DNA from: Acidobacteriota bacterium
Lineage (GTDB): Bacteria; Acidobacteriota; UBA6911; JACQSX01
DNA: 15,253 nucleotides
Assembly: GCA_016199665.1 (NCBI GenBank)
Contig: JACQGG010000173.1
Location: 1 to 15,253, forward strand
Direction: 5' to 3'
Positions within the stretch are counted from its first letter, which is position 1, and every line of letters starts with the position of its first letter. Positions 1 to 7,532 of this stretch are shown in pieces. The notes under the pieces were generated by a model. That model was given only the letters and a program-made list of their open reading frames with translations, made no database searches and was not told the origin of the DNA. The position numbers and the translations under genes are program-made.

Positions 1-113
1 GCCTCTGTCTGATCCTTAACCGTGCCGGAGATGGCGGCCCCGGTCCCTTGAGCGAGAACCCCAGGAATGCAAATCCAGAAAAAGGAATGGAGAAAGAGCA
101 ACTTTTTAAACAT
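1..113 (-). CDS. N-terminus of a TonB-dependent receptor (Oar-like), cut by the left window edge
   Basis: Only the first 37 codons are in the window; the gene continues off the left edge. The start codon ATG (113..111) sits behind a strong Shine-Dalgarno, GAGGAGGAA (126..118). The peptide starts MFKKLLFLHSFFWICIPGVL and continues AQ, a signal peptide with a likely cut before Gln22. It then reads GTGAAISGTVKDQTEA. The ISGTVKD stretch is the opening strand of the carboxypeptidase-regulatory-like (CarboxypepD_reg) domain seen at the same place in the two complete receptors of this window (ISGTAKD and ISGVVRD). From this homology the full protein should be an outer-membrane TonB-dependent receptor of about 1,000 residues. 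It is divergently oriented to the alpha/beta hydrolase at 515. The signal peptide and start are directly seen; the family call rests on a short but characteristic match. Confidence 0.8.
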   Translation of the reverse strand, partial: MFKKLLFLHSFFWICIPGVLAQGTGAAISGTVKDQTE

Positions 114-157
114 TGATTTCCTCCTCGTGGCGGAGTTGAGAGTTGCATGAGCATATG

Positions 158-186
158 TTTCTAGCTGCGAAAACCCCAAAAGACAA
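158..186 (-). promoter_or_regulatory. possible promoter of the left-edge TonB receptor
   Basis: On the minus strand a TTGTCT (186..181) and a TAGAAA (163..158) are separated by 17 bp. Each matches the sigma70 consensus at four of six positions. Transcription would start near 150, leaving a leader of about 35-40 nt before the ATG at 113. This is a plausible call by motif only. Confidence 0.35.
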
Positions 187-458
187 TCAATCAGATGATT
201 TCGAGTTTTCCGCTGCTCGTCATAAGCGGTCTTCCCTCTGGTTTTGAGCTGAGACAGCCCAGGCCGGCCAACGGCTGAAGCCCTGACAGGCATCCAATGC
301 GTGAAAAAGCCATGCTAAAAGTGAAGCCGCGCTCAGTTTGTTTCACTATGGCGGAGGGCATCATAAGGTGTCAAGGAGTTTTGCACGCGCTTTCCTTCTC
401 TCCCAGCATTGTTTTGCGGCGCCGAACCTTCACGACCTTCACAACCTTCATGCGGAAG

Positions 459-488
459 TTGACGCCACAGGAGCCCCGCAGCTATACT
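459..488 (+). promoter_or_regulatory. promoter of the alpha/beta hydrolase
   Basis: TTGACG (459-464) and TATACT (483-488) each match the sigma70 hexamers at five of six positions, with an 18-bp spacer. The predicted transcription start is near 495, about 20 nt before the ATG at 515. That leaves just enough room for the GGAG at 504-507. This position also argues that the gene starts at 515 and not at the upstream in-frame ATG at 338. Confidence 0.6.
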
Positions 489-503
489 CTGCACTCTGCC
501 TGT

Positions 504-507
504 GGAG
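504..507 (+). promoter_or_regulatory. ribosome-binding site deciding the hydrolase start
   Basis: GGAG lies 7 nt upstream of the ATG at 515. The open frame extends back to an ATG at 338 that has no comparable site and would bury the signal peptide behind 59 residues. Confidence 0.6.
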
Positions 508-514
508 CGTACCG

Positions 515-1885
515 ATGATTCACGCGCCTTTCTCACGACTGCCGGCTCTGACACTGGCCGGGAGCCTTCTGTTCGCCCTTGCCGCTGCCGCGCCGGAGGA
601 CGAACTGCTTGAGCTCCTCCGCAAAGACCAGCCTTACACGATGGTTCCCGCCTCCCTTTTCGACCGCCTCGGTTGGGATTTGCCCGATGGCGGGAACGCG
701 GTCAAAAAGCTGGCCCAGGCCGCTTCCGGCGGGGCCTTCGATCCCAAAGAACTGGAAAGCCTTCCCCAGGAGAAGATCGGCTATCGGGCCCAGTGGCACG
801 TCATTCGCTACCCCTACTACGGCCTGGAGTGGGATATCACCGGACTGTACCTGAAGCCCCGGAATCCCCTGCCGGGGCTACCCACGGTGGTCTACGTCCA
901 CGGTGGGCTGGCCAATTTTTACGAGTTCTTCGTCGATCCGTACAACAACCCCGGCCTGGGCCAGTATCTGGCTCAGAAAATTCCAGTGCTGCTGATCTCC
1001 ATCCCCGGAAATTACAAGCCTGGAGGGTGGAACGAGCCGCCTGCCACAAGAAAGCCTGCTTATCTGCTTGACCGGGAACTCAGCGGGGAAGAGGTGGGCC
1101 TGCGCAACTCCATTTTCACCCGGGCGCTGATGGCGGAGGGTGTATGGCGGCTCATCGAAACGGCGACCCAGGGTCCGGTCCTGCTCTCCGGACATTCCAA
1201 TGGAGGCGAGATCCAGTTCATGTCCGACAGACGCCTGAAGGATCGTCTGCGTGGAATGTCGCTCGGATGGGGCACAGGAGGACCTGCTTCATTGCGTCGG
1301 AACTGGGAAGATGAAGCGGCCCGGGAAAGCAACCGTTCCGGCGAGCGCCCTTATGTTGCGGTGACTGAGGTTGGCGGGCGCGAGCCGGAAATGTACACCA
1401 ACGGCTACGTCGGTCCACTCAATCCCATTTCGGGCAAGACCAAACTGGAAGTTGCGCAGAAATGGTTTGAACTGGAAGGAAGGCGCCGGCCGCAATTCAT
1501 CCAGCCCATTCTAGGCGTGGAACACTCAGGCCGCACCGATTTGCGAGAGAACGTGCAGAAAACCATACGGGAAGCGGTTTTGAAGAGCGGCCTGCAAATT
1601 GACACTCAAGCCGTGTTTGCCGACCTGCTGGCCACGATGAAGTCCCCGATTTCGGGTTATCAGCGCATGATCTGGACGACAGCCGTGCTCGACGACGGGC
1701 ATTGGGACCCGGATCCCAAGAAAGCCCGCGAGCTTTATGTAGCCGATGGTTTTCGAGAGCAAAATCCGCTGGCTCAGATTCGAGTCGCAGTCTACGATGT
1801 GCCGATGACGCATTACGGCCATATCGAACGGCCGAAACAGCTCGCCGGAGGCACTCTGGCGGCTGTCAAGTGGCTCTACGAGTAA
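515..1885 (+). CDS. secreted alpha/beta hydrolase (esterase/lipase-like)
   Basis: A 456-residue serine hydrolase of the alpha/beta-hydrolase fold, substrate unknown. The first ~25 residues (MIHAPFSRLPALTLAGSLLF, then ALAAAA) are a Sec signal peptide, so the enzyme acts in the periplasm or outside the cell. A strand followed by HGG (residues 129-131, in VVYVHGGLANF) looks like the oxyanion-hole region. The nucleophile elbow is GHSNG at 226-230, giving Ser228 as the likely nucleophile. His433 or His436 near the C-terminus (MTHYGHIERP) is the likely catalytic base. I cannot place the acidic residue confidently. The start at 515 is chosen because of the signal peptide, the GGAG at 504 and the promoter at 459-488. 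It is a single gene, divergent from the left-edge TonB receptor and convergent with the amidohydrolase. Exact specificity (ester, acyl or peptide) cannot be read from the sequence. Confidence 0.85.
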   Translation: MIHAPFSRLPALTLAGSLLFALAAAAPEDELLELLRKDQPYTMVPASLFDRLGWDLPDGGNAVKKLAQAASGGAFDPKELESLPQEKIGYRAQWHVIRYPYYGLEWDITGLYLKPRNPLPGLPTVVYVHGGLANFYEFFVDPYNNPGLGQYLAQKIPVLLISIPGNYKPGGWNEPPATRKPAYLLDRELSGEEVGLRNSIFTRALMAEGVWRLIETATQGPVLLSGHSNGGEIQFMSDRRLKDRLRGMSLGWGTGGPASLRRNWEDEAARESNRSGERPYVAVTEVGGREPEMYTNGYVGPLNPISGKTKLEVAQKWFELEGRRRPQFIQPILGVEHSGRTDLRENVQKTIREAVLKSGLQIDTQAVFADLLATMKSPISGYQRMIWTTAVLDDGHWDPDPKKARELYVADGFREQNPLAQIRVAVYDVPMTHYGHIERPKQLAGGTLAAVKWLYE

Positions 1886-2134
1886 ACCCCCGATGAAATC
1901 TGCGCCGTCGCCTTGACACTGCAAGACGCTGGATGCTTTTCCACCTCCCCGGAAAAACCCCCATAAGAATTGCGCTTGACCGAGCCGTCGTTCTTATAGA
2001 TGCCCCGGAGAGTAGCCGCAGAATGGGGTCGGCGTCCTCTGCCAAAGCTCGGCGTGATCTGTATCACCTATGCAGACTATGGCGCCCGTTACAATATCTC
2101 TTCATGTTGTGTCCCTGCTGCCGCCAAAAGTCTT
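1886..2134. other. convergent intergenic region without a clear terminator
   Basis: This 249-bp gap lies between the ends of the hydrolase and the amidohydrolase. The only inverted repeat I found is weak: ATAAGAA at 1963-1969 and TTCTTAT at 1991-1997 with a 21-nt loop and no T-run. A 63-codon minus-strand frame (1876-2067) crosses it but resembles nothing I know and lacks a convincing ribosome-binding site. Confidence 0.5.
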
Positions 2135-4024
2135 TCAGTTTTTCGCGTACTTTATCTTGCCCCCTATAATGACATTTAGAATTGGAAGCTCTGAAATCTG
2201 CTCCGGTGGAACAGTCATGTAATCTCCCCCAAGAACGACGCAATCGGCGAGCTTACCCGGCTCAATCGAACCGAGCGTCTTCTCGTCTTGGTAAAATCGA
2301 GCCGCCCACACGGTCGCCATTCTCAGGGCTTCTTCTCGAGTGATCCTCTGATTGGGACCCACCACCTTGCCTAATGCATCATTCTTTCTCGTGACATAGG
2401 CCTCAATCCCCTCCAAGTGCTGATTCTGCTTTAAATAGACGTGCCCTGCAGGGCGCGGATCTACGATTCTGAGTGAGGGTTGGACGTCCGGCTCTTCGTC
2501 GGTGCCCATCGTCTCCAAAGCAGGCTTCATTCCGATGTCGATTAGTTCTCGAAGCGGCTGCATCCCTGCCGTCTCATCCGGCCCCCACTGCTTGTCCAGC
2601 GCCTTGACGTAATCCCCGTCCCCTTGAAAGAGGTAAGACGGGTTAAAATTCAGCACCATTTCGTAGGCAGCCATTCTTCTACCAAGATCGACGGGCCTCA
2701 TCAGCCCGTGAGCAATCCCGTAGGCTTTGCCTTTCACAGGGTATTTCTTGGCGGCCTCATCCATGGCATCCAGGAACTGCGCGACGCCGGCGTCCCCCTG
2801 AATATGGATGTCGGTCACATTGTAGCCGTACTTAGCGGCTATAGCCACGTTCTTATAGTCGCCATACTCCTTCCAGTCCTTTCCTTCCTCGACCATGTCC
2901 GTCCACTTGGAATACCCATAATCGCTAAAAGCCATCCAGGACTCCTTGGCCCGCATCGGTTTTCGGGTGAACATACCGCCGTTGGTGACGTGGCTATCAA
3001 TGGAACTGACCGTCGCCGCAGCGATCTTCAACCAGTCGTCACCCACTCCCATCAGGTTTCCTATCCTTTTTAGATACGGCTCCGCAAGTGGGTTCAGCCG
3101 GGGAATCTCACTGGTAATGCGGATGCGCAGGGGTAGCTCACCCCGCATGTAAAGATCCCGCAATATGGAGATCGTGAGGCCCCACATACGATTCCCACTG
3201 GTGGTTACCCCAGTCTTCATTCGATCAATGAGTTTTTCTTTCTGCCTCTGAACCATGGCCTCATAGGCTTCCCCTTCCGGATAAGGCAGCACCTCATAAG
3301 TCAACACTCCATAAGCCCACCCCCGGATCATGCCCGTGGGTTGGCCGTTTTTGTCTTTGAAAATGCCGGCCATGACGTAATTCGGAAGAGTGTTCAACGC
3401 CTTGCTATTCACGATCCCAGTGGTGTTATCGAGGGTCATGAGAACAGGATTATTGGGGGCCACAGTATCCAGCATCTCCTTAGTCACTGTGTAGGCGGCT
3501 GCGGTTCGGGCGGCCCCAAAGAAAATCCACTCTCCGGGACGACCTACCTTTTCCACCAACTCCTTCATCTTTCTTAAACCTTCATCCAGTTTCTCGAACC
3601 TGATCCGAGACCAATTTCCCAGGTGCATGATTCCAGAGGGTTGATGCTGTCCTTCCCACCCTTGCCCGTGGCCGAGGTAGAACCCAGGAACCAGGGTACC
3701 GCCCTTCAGATCAATTCGTGTCGTATTCGGGCCGGCCATCTGAAGTATCTTGGCCGAATCGCCGAGTGCCAGAAATTTCCCATCTCGGACTGCGACAGCT
3801 TGAGAGATGGTAAATTTATCGTCCACCGTCAACACCTTGCCGTTGTAAATAACTATGTCTGCATACGCCAGGACTTCCAGTGGCACATTGACTTGGCCCC
3901 AAGACGGCCACATAAGACCGACAAGAAGAGCGAACCAAATAACACCCAATTTAAGCAAGCCATCCTTTCCTACCTGCCGTGATCTCTTGCGAAGATCAAC
4001 TTTTGACACTGCCAGTGCTGCCAT
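2135..4024 (-). CDS. secreted YtcJ-like amidohydrolase (amidohydrolase family 3) with degenerate metal site
   Basis: A 629-residue protein of the metal-dependent amidohydrolase superfamily. A hydrophobic segment at about 22-43 (GLLKLGVIWFALLVGLMW) is a signal peptide or anchor, so it is exported. Family hallmarks follow in order. The N-terminal beta-sandwich strand is IVIYNGKVLTVDD (58-70), then GGTLVPGF (108-115). HIQGDAG (His407, Asp411) matches the family's HaiGD motif, and IAHG (His439) the rieHaq motif. GTDEEPD (Asp509) corresponds to GSDAPv. The C-terminal sandwich is LGSIEPGKLADCVVL (584-598). The usual HxH metal motif after PGF reads H119-G-Q121, so one ligand is replaced. The middle DGSLGS-type motif is also rewritten, to SSIDSHVTNGG (340-350). 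The start is the ATG at 4024 behind GGAGG (4034..4030), not the in-frame ATGs at 4036 or 4144. It is codirectional with the TonB receptor 188 bp upstream. Substrate unknown. Confidence 0.88.
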   Translation of the reverse strand: MAALAVSKVDLRKRSRQVGKDGLLKLGVIWFALLVGLMWPSWGQVNVPLEVLAYADIVIYNGKVLTVDDKFTISQAVAVRDGKFLALGDSAKILQMAGPNTTRIDLKGGTLVPGFYLGHGQGWEGQHQPSGIMHLGNWSRIRFEKLDEGLRKMKELVEKVGRPGEWIFFGAARTAAAYTVTKEMLDTVAPNNPVLMTLDNTTGIVNSKALNTLPNYVMAGIFKDKNGQPTGMIRGWAYGVLTYEVLPYPEGEAYEAMVQRQKEKLIDRMKTGVTTSGNRMWGLTISILRDLYMRGELPLRIRITSEIPRLNPLAEPYLKRIGNLMGVGDDWLKIAAATVSSIDSHVTNGGMFTRKPMRAKESWMAFSDYGYSKWTDMVEEGKDWKEYGDYKNVAIAAKYGYNVTDIHIQGDAGVAQFLDAMDEAAKKYPVKGKAYGIAHGLMRPVDLGRRMAAYEMVLNFNPSYLFQGDGDYVKALDKQWGPDETAGMQPLRELIDIGMKPALETMGTDEEPDVQPSLRIVDPRPAGHVYLKQNQHLEGIEAYVTRKNDALGKVVGPNQRITREEALRMATVWAARFYQDEKTLGSIEPGKLADCVVLGGDYMTVPPEQISELPILNVIIGGKIKYAKN

Positions 4025-4029
4025 GAAAT

Positions 4030-4034
4030 CCTCC
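4030..4034 (-). promoter_or_regulatory. ribosome-binding site deciding the amidohydrolase start
   Basis: A perfect GGAGG lies 5 nt before the ATG at 4024. It overlaps the ATG at 4036, which makes that upstream codon an unlikely initiator. Confidence 0.65.
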
Positions 4035-4076
4035 ATAAGAAAATTGATAAATCTTAATAAACGATTTTTAGCCCTG

Positions 4077-4105
4077 ATTGTATTTACCGCGATGTGTTGA
4101 TTGAA
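4077..4105 (-). promoter_or_regulatory. weak possible promoter of the amidohydrolase
   Basis: TACAAT (4082..4077) is a five-of-six -10 element, but the hexamer 17 bp upstream (TTCAAT, 4105..4100) matches the -35 consensus at only three positions. The stretch 4035-4110 is AT-rich compared with its surroundings. The alternative is read-through from the TonB receptor. Confidence 0.3.
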
Positions 4106-4212
4106 ATCCACCGAAGTTCGCTTTGCCTTGCCCGGGCAAATCACTCACGCCAATAAAGGCGCGCCTGCCCCGGCTGGCGGCCGCCTGTGCCCCCAGGTGA
4201 AGCGGGGCGATT

Positions 4213-7200
4213 TCAGAAGGTGAACTTCAAGCCCAATTGAATCTGCCGCGCGGTGGTTGTGGTCTGGGTGATCCTCCCAAAAGTTCCAGGGGGTACGCCG
4301 CTGAAGTCCCTGAAGATGTAGCGGACCGGCGCCGCAAAGTTAGCATGGTTCAAGGCGTTGAACATCTCGACTCGGAACCCTAACTCTTTACCTTCCCCCA
4401 CCGCGGTGTTCTTGCTCAAACCGAAGTCCAAGTTGGCAAGTTTGGGACCCAGGACAGTGTTGCGACCGAGATTGCCGTAATAACCCGCCTCCGGGACCCG
4501 GAAGGCGCTTGCGTCCAGGTATTGATCCGGTCCTCCCAGCACCGGATTGTTGCTCTTTCCCGCGACCAGATCCGGCCTTTGGTGAGCGGTCCCCTCGCCG
4601 ATGTCCTGGCCATCGCGGGCGGCGTTGAAACTCAACTGCACGGTAAAGGGAGTGCCCGAAGCGAGCGCCAGGATCCCATTCAACTGCCAACCGGAAACGA
4701 GCTGTTTCGCAAAAGCGGGAAGATTCCCGCCAAAACGATGCCCCTGACCCACTGGCAGCTCGTAGGTGTAATTGAAAACAAAATTCTGGCCCACGTGGAG
4801 CGAGGAAAGGCTGTAGTCCCGATTCAGATCGTAAGGATCCATGGTGTCACGAGACGTATTGCGACTCGTCTCAGGATTGCTCTTGGCCGAGGCATTGTCC
4901 ATCGCCTTCGCCAGGGTGTAGGAAAGTTGGACGTGATTGCCCCCGCTCATCCGCTTTCGGACGCCCACGCCCATCGCGTTGTACCAGGACGCGGCGTCGG
5001 TCTCGCTGGTGGTGGCTTCAGAGAAATTCGGGTTTCTTCTTGGAGCATTTGCAGGGAAGAATTTGCGTCCATCCGGCTGAATGAGGGGATAGGCCACATT
5101 CCAATCCGAGGACCGGAGCATATGCAGACCCCGCGTTCCAATGTAGGCGAGTGACAAGACCAGCCCCTGACCGAATTCTCGTTGTACGTTCAGGTTGTAT
5201 TGCATTGAATAGGGTGTGGATTGGTAGCCACCGAAGTTTGTGAGGACAAGGAGGCCCGCCGCCAGCCGTTCGAAGTCGGCAGCATAGTTAATCGGAAAAG
5301 GGGGATTACTGATGCTGGCCCGTCTAAAAAAAGGAGCCATACGCACGCCTGGGGACGTGCCATACGCGTAAGGAATCAGGGGCTCAAAGAAGATGCCCAA
5401 TCCACCCCGAATAGACAGTTTCCCGCTCCCTGTAGGATCCCAGGCAAAGCCCACACGGGGAGCCAAATCCTTCTTCTTGGTTTCCATATAAGCGGCTCGA
5501 CCGAAGATGGTCGGCTTAGGATCCAGCGGGTTCACGAGACGCGCCGCCCGGCCATGCGTTTCAATCGGGGCCGTGGTGAATTCATAGCGCAGGCCCAGGT
5601 TGAAGGTCAGGTTCGGCTTGAGTTTGAAATCGTCCTGCACGAAGAAGCTGTACAAGGTCTGCCGCCAGGAGCGCGTGGCGTCGGTGTCCGGATACACGGA
5701 GCGAAACGCGTTTGGTCTGCCAGTCAGGAGCCTTTCCATCGTAGTAAAAGTATAGACCCCCGAATACTCGGTATAGTTGGTACCGTTGTAGCGCATGTTC
5801 TTGGCAAGCAGACCAAACTTCACAGAATGGCTGCCCTTGTTCCAGGTGACACTATCGCCGTATTCATACACATTGAAAGCGTCGCTTCTCAGGGCGGTGT
5901 TGCATCCGATCAACGCAGTAATCCCGAGGGCGGTCATAAGGAACCCTCCCCCTGTCGCAAAAGGTCTCCCGGGAATGAGGTCCAGAGAGGAAGGGATTGA
6001 AACGAGCTGCTCACAGGGGCCGCTGATCCCGGAACGGTTAAACCCGATGTGAAACACGTTGAGCACCCTCGGCGTGAAAATTCGGGTCTCCTCCAGCGCG
6101 AAATATTGACTGCGCGACTTATTGGTCCTGTTTATTATCGGTGGATTGGTCGGAGTGAACTTGACAGCGTCATCAATGCTGTAACGGCCGTAAAGAGAAT
6201 CCTGAGGCGAAAAGCTGTGGTCGATTCTCACCATGATAAGGTCATCATCGGCGGGAGTTTTCACCGAGGCGACGTACTCTCCGGTCCCATCGCCGTTGTC
6301 GCGGCCATTGGGCGGAGGCAACAGGGCCAGATACGGCCGGATGTTCTGATGCACCTGGACCCGGGAGTTGGGGAGTATCCCCTGCTTGGCCAGTTCGGTG
6401 GGAACATTACCGATCGTGAAATTATTCTCCCGGTCTCTCAAGCCTTCGTAGTTCACAAAGAAGAAGGTTTTGTTTTTCTTGATGGGGCCGCCCAAAGAGG
6501 CTCCAAACTGATTTCGCTTGAACGGGGGAGGGGTCTTTCCCGGATTAAAGAAGTTTCGGGCATCGAAAGCGCTGTTGCGATGAAATTCAAGCAAGGAGCC
6601 ATGAAAGGCATTGGTTCCCGAGCGCGTCACGGCGCTGACGACGCCGCCGGAGCCCCCAAACTCAGCACTGAAGTTATTGACTTGGACTTTAAACTCCCGC
6701 ACCGCTTCCACGCCCAAAAAAACGCCGGCAACACTGGTCGGCATCTCATTATTCAACGTGGAAATGTCAGAGTTATCCATCAGGATCTTGGTTTGATACC
6801 TGCGCGCGCCCCCAATGTTAAAACTGCTTTCAGGCGTGGTCGATGCCCGGGAAATAGTCACCCCGACTTCCAGTGCAGCCAGTTGCCCGATGCTGCGTCC
6901 GTTCAGCGGCATGTTTCGGATTTGCCGGTCGTCGATCAGCCCGCCAATCGACGAGTTGGTCGTCTCGATAAGCGCAGGGTCGGAAGACACCGTGACACTT
7001 TCGGTGATCTCTCCCACCTTTAACGTAAAATCAACGATGGCCTCACGGCCCATGGTCAACTGAATCCCCGACCGGATCTCTCGCTGAAATCCGACCAGTT
7101 CTATCTCCACCTGGTAGCTGCCCACCGGGAGCAGGGTCGCTCGATAGCGACCCTCATCGTCGGTAATTGAGATTCTCACCAGGCCTGTTTCCGTATTCCT

Positions 7201-7350
7201 CACCGTGACAGTGGCTCCGGGCAGAATGGCGCCGGTTGTGTCTTTGGCGGTTCCCGAAATGGTTGCCGTAGTGAGCTGTGCCAGGATCAACGCATGGCTG
7301 CACACCAACAAGATCAGCGAAACAAGGATGCGATCCACCAGTTTCTGCAT
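4213..7350 (-). CDS. TonB-dependent receptor, Oar-like, with N-terminal carboxypeptidase-regulatory-like domain
   Basis: A 1,045-residue outer-membrane receptor of the kind abundant in Acidobacteria. Residues 1-24 (MQKLVDRILVSLILLVCSHA, then LILA) are a signal peptide. A CarboxypepD_reg-like Ig fold covers about 28-115, running from TISGTAKDTTGAILPGATV to FTLKVGEITESVTV. The plug follows, with NMPLNGRS, then SAVTRSGTNAFHGS and FKRNQFGASLGGPIKKNKTF, motifs shared by this receptor group. The rest is a beta-barrel ending in QIQLGLKFTF, a C-terminal Phe beta-signal. The ATG at 7350 has AAGGAGG (7363..7357) 6 nt upstream. It is divergent from the DUF5916 gene, sharing a 182-bp control region, and lies upstream of the amidohydrolase on the same strand. 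Its ligand is unknown; uptake of a large organic substrate is inferred from the family. Confidence 0.95.
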   Translation of the reverse strand: MQKLVDRILVSLILLVCSHALILAQLTTATISGTAKDTTGAILPGATVTVRNTETGLVRISITDDEGRYRATLLPVGSYQVEIELVGFQREIRSGIQLTMGREAIVDFTLKVGEITESVTVSSDPALIETTNSSIGGLIDDRQIRNMPLNGRSIGQLAALEVGVTISRASTTPESSFNIGGARRYQTKILMDNSDISTLNNEMPTSVAGVFLGVEAVREFKVQVNNFSAEFGGSGGVVSAVTRSGTNAFHGSLLEFHRNSAFDARNFFNPGKTPPPFKRNQFGASLGGPIKKNKTFFFVNYEGLRDRENNFTIGNVPTELAKQGILPNSRVQVHQNIRPYLALLPPPNGRDNGDGTGEYVASVKTPADDDLIMVRIDHSFSPQDSLYGRYSIDDAVKFTPTNPPIINRTNKSRSQYFALEETRIFTPRVLNVFHIGFNRSGISGPCEQLVSIPSSLDLIPGRPFATGGGFLMTALGITALIGCNTALRSDAFNVYEYGDSVTWNKGSHSVKFGLLAKNMRYNGTNYTEYSGVYTFTTMERLLTGRPNAFRSVYPDTDATRSWRQTLYSFFVQDDFKLKPNLTFNLGLRYEFTTAPIETHGRAARLVNPLDPKPTIFGRAAYMETKKKDLAPRVGFAWDPTGSGKLSIRGGLGIFFEPLIPYAYGTSPGVRMAPFFRRASISNPPFPINYAADFERLAAGLLVLTNFGGYQSTPYSMQYNLNVQREFGQGLVLSLAYIGTRGLHMLRSSDWNVAYPLIQPDGRKFFPANAPRRNPNFSEATTSETDAASWYNAMGVGVRKRMSGGNHVQLSYTLAKAMDNASAKSNPETSRNTSRDTMDPYDLNRDYSLSSLHVGQNFVFNYTYELPVGQGHRFGGNLPAFAKQLVSGWQLNGILALASGTPFTVQLSFNAARDGQDIGEGTAHQRPDLVAGKSNNPVLGGPDQYLDASAFRVPEAGYYGNLGRNTVLGPKLANLDFGLSKNTAVGEGKELGFRVEMFNALNHANFAAPVRYIFRDFSGVPPGTFGRITQTTTTARQIQLGLKFTF

Positions 7351-7403
7351 AACGCTCCTCCTTCTGGCTTCGAAGGTTAAATTTTGGGAAATAGAATGGA
7401 TTT

Positions 7404-7433
7404 ATGCTAGATCCGCCAAGAAACTTTTGTCAA
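7404..7433 (-). promoter_or_regulatory. promoter of the TonB receptor at 7350
   Basis: On the minus strand a perfect TTGACA (7433..7428) is followed after 18 bp by TAGCAT (7409..7404), four of six to the -10 consensus. The predicted start is near 7397, with a leader of about 45 nt carrying the strong Shine-Dalgarno. The -35 element is the end of a 21-bp tandem repeat. Confidence 0.5.
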
Positions 7434-7470
7434 CTTCATTTATTGCGTTGTCAACTTCATTTATTGCGTT
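7429..7470. repeat. perfect 21-bp tandem duplication in a divergent promoter region
   Basis: Two identical adjacent 21-bp units lie at 7429-7449 and 7450-7470. On the minus strand each contains AACGCAATAAATGAAG followed by TTGAC. TTGTCAA boxes fall at 7427-7433 and 7448-7454, and the reverse complement TTGACAA at 7472-7478. The 21-bp period is two helical turns, so a regulator could bind the same DNA face. This may be an operator array or a recent duplication. Confidence 0.9.
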
Positions 7471-7471
7471 A

Positions 7472-7500
7472 TTGACAAACCTGAATCGGGTGGATAGCTT
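7472..7500 (+). promoter_or_regulatory. possible promoter of the DUF5916 gene
   Basis: A perfect TTGACA (7472-7477) lies directly after the tandem repeat, with TAGCTT (7495-7500) 17 bp further on. The -10 match is only three of six. A transcript starting near 7507 would place the GTG at 7533 about 26 nt downstream. Confidence 0.35.
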
Positions 7501-7532
7501 GCTGAAGCCGTATCGAAACCTCCGGGTGAATC

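Larger units (their letters stand above)
127..514. other. divergent intergenic region, no gene seen
   Basis: About 390 bases separate the left-edge receptor from the hydrolase. I see only the two proposed promoters and a short imperfect 9-bp triplication around 427-453 (CCTTCACGA, CCTTCACAA, CCTTCATGC). Reading frames here (for example the one opening at 297, and the in-frame extension of the hydrolase back to 338) give low-complexity, Cys/Arg/His-rich peptides without a ribosome-binding site, so I do not call them. Confidence 0.6.

Noticed and set aside
427..453. Three imperfect 9-bp repeats upstream of the hydrolase
   Set aside because: Short and imperfect, with no link to the promoter elements; probably simple-sequence drift.
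338..514. N-terminal extension of the hydrolase back to an ATG at 338
   Set aside because: It would bury the signal peptide, has no ribosome-binding site, and spans the proposed promoter at 459-488. The 515 start has GGAG at the right distance.
1876..2067. 63-codon minus-strand frame in the convergent gap
   Set aside because: No recognisable family, no ribosome-binding site, and overlap with the end of the hydrolase gene.
4176..4185. Perfect 10-bp palindrome GGCGGCCGCC between the receptor and the amidohydrolase
   Set aside because: It has no loop to form an RNA hairpin and no T-run, and short GC palindromes are common in this composition.
6049..7023. Long plus-strand frame (324 codons) inside the first complete TonB receptor
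   Set aside because: It is antisense to a clearly conserved coding sequence, has no recognisable domain, and is explained by the codon structure of the real gene.
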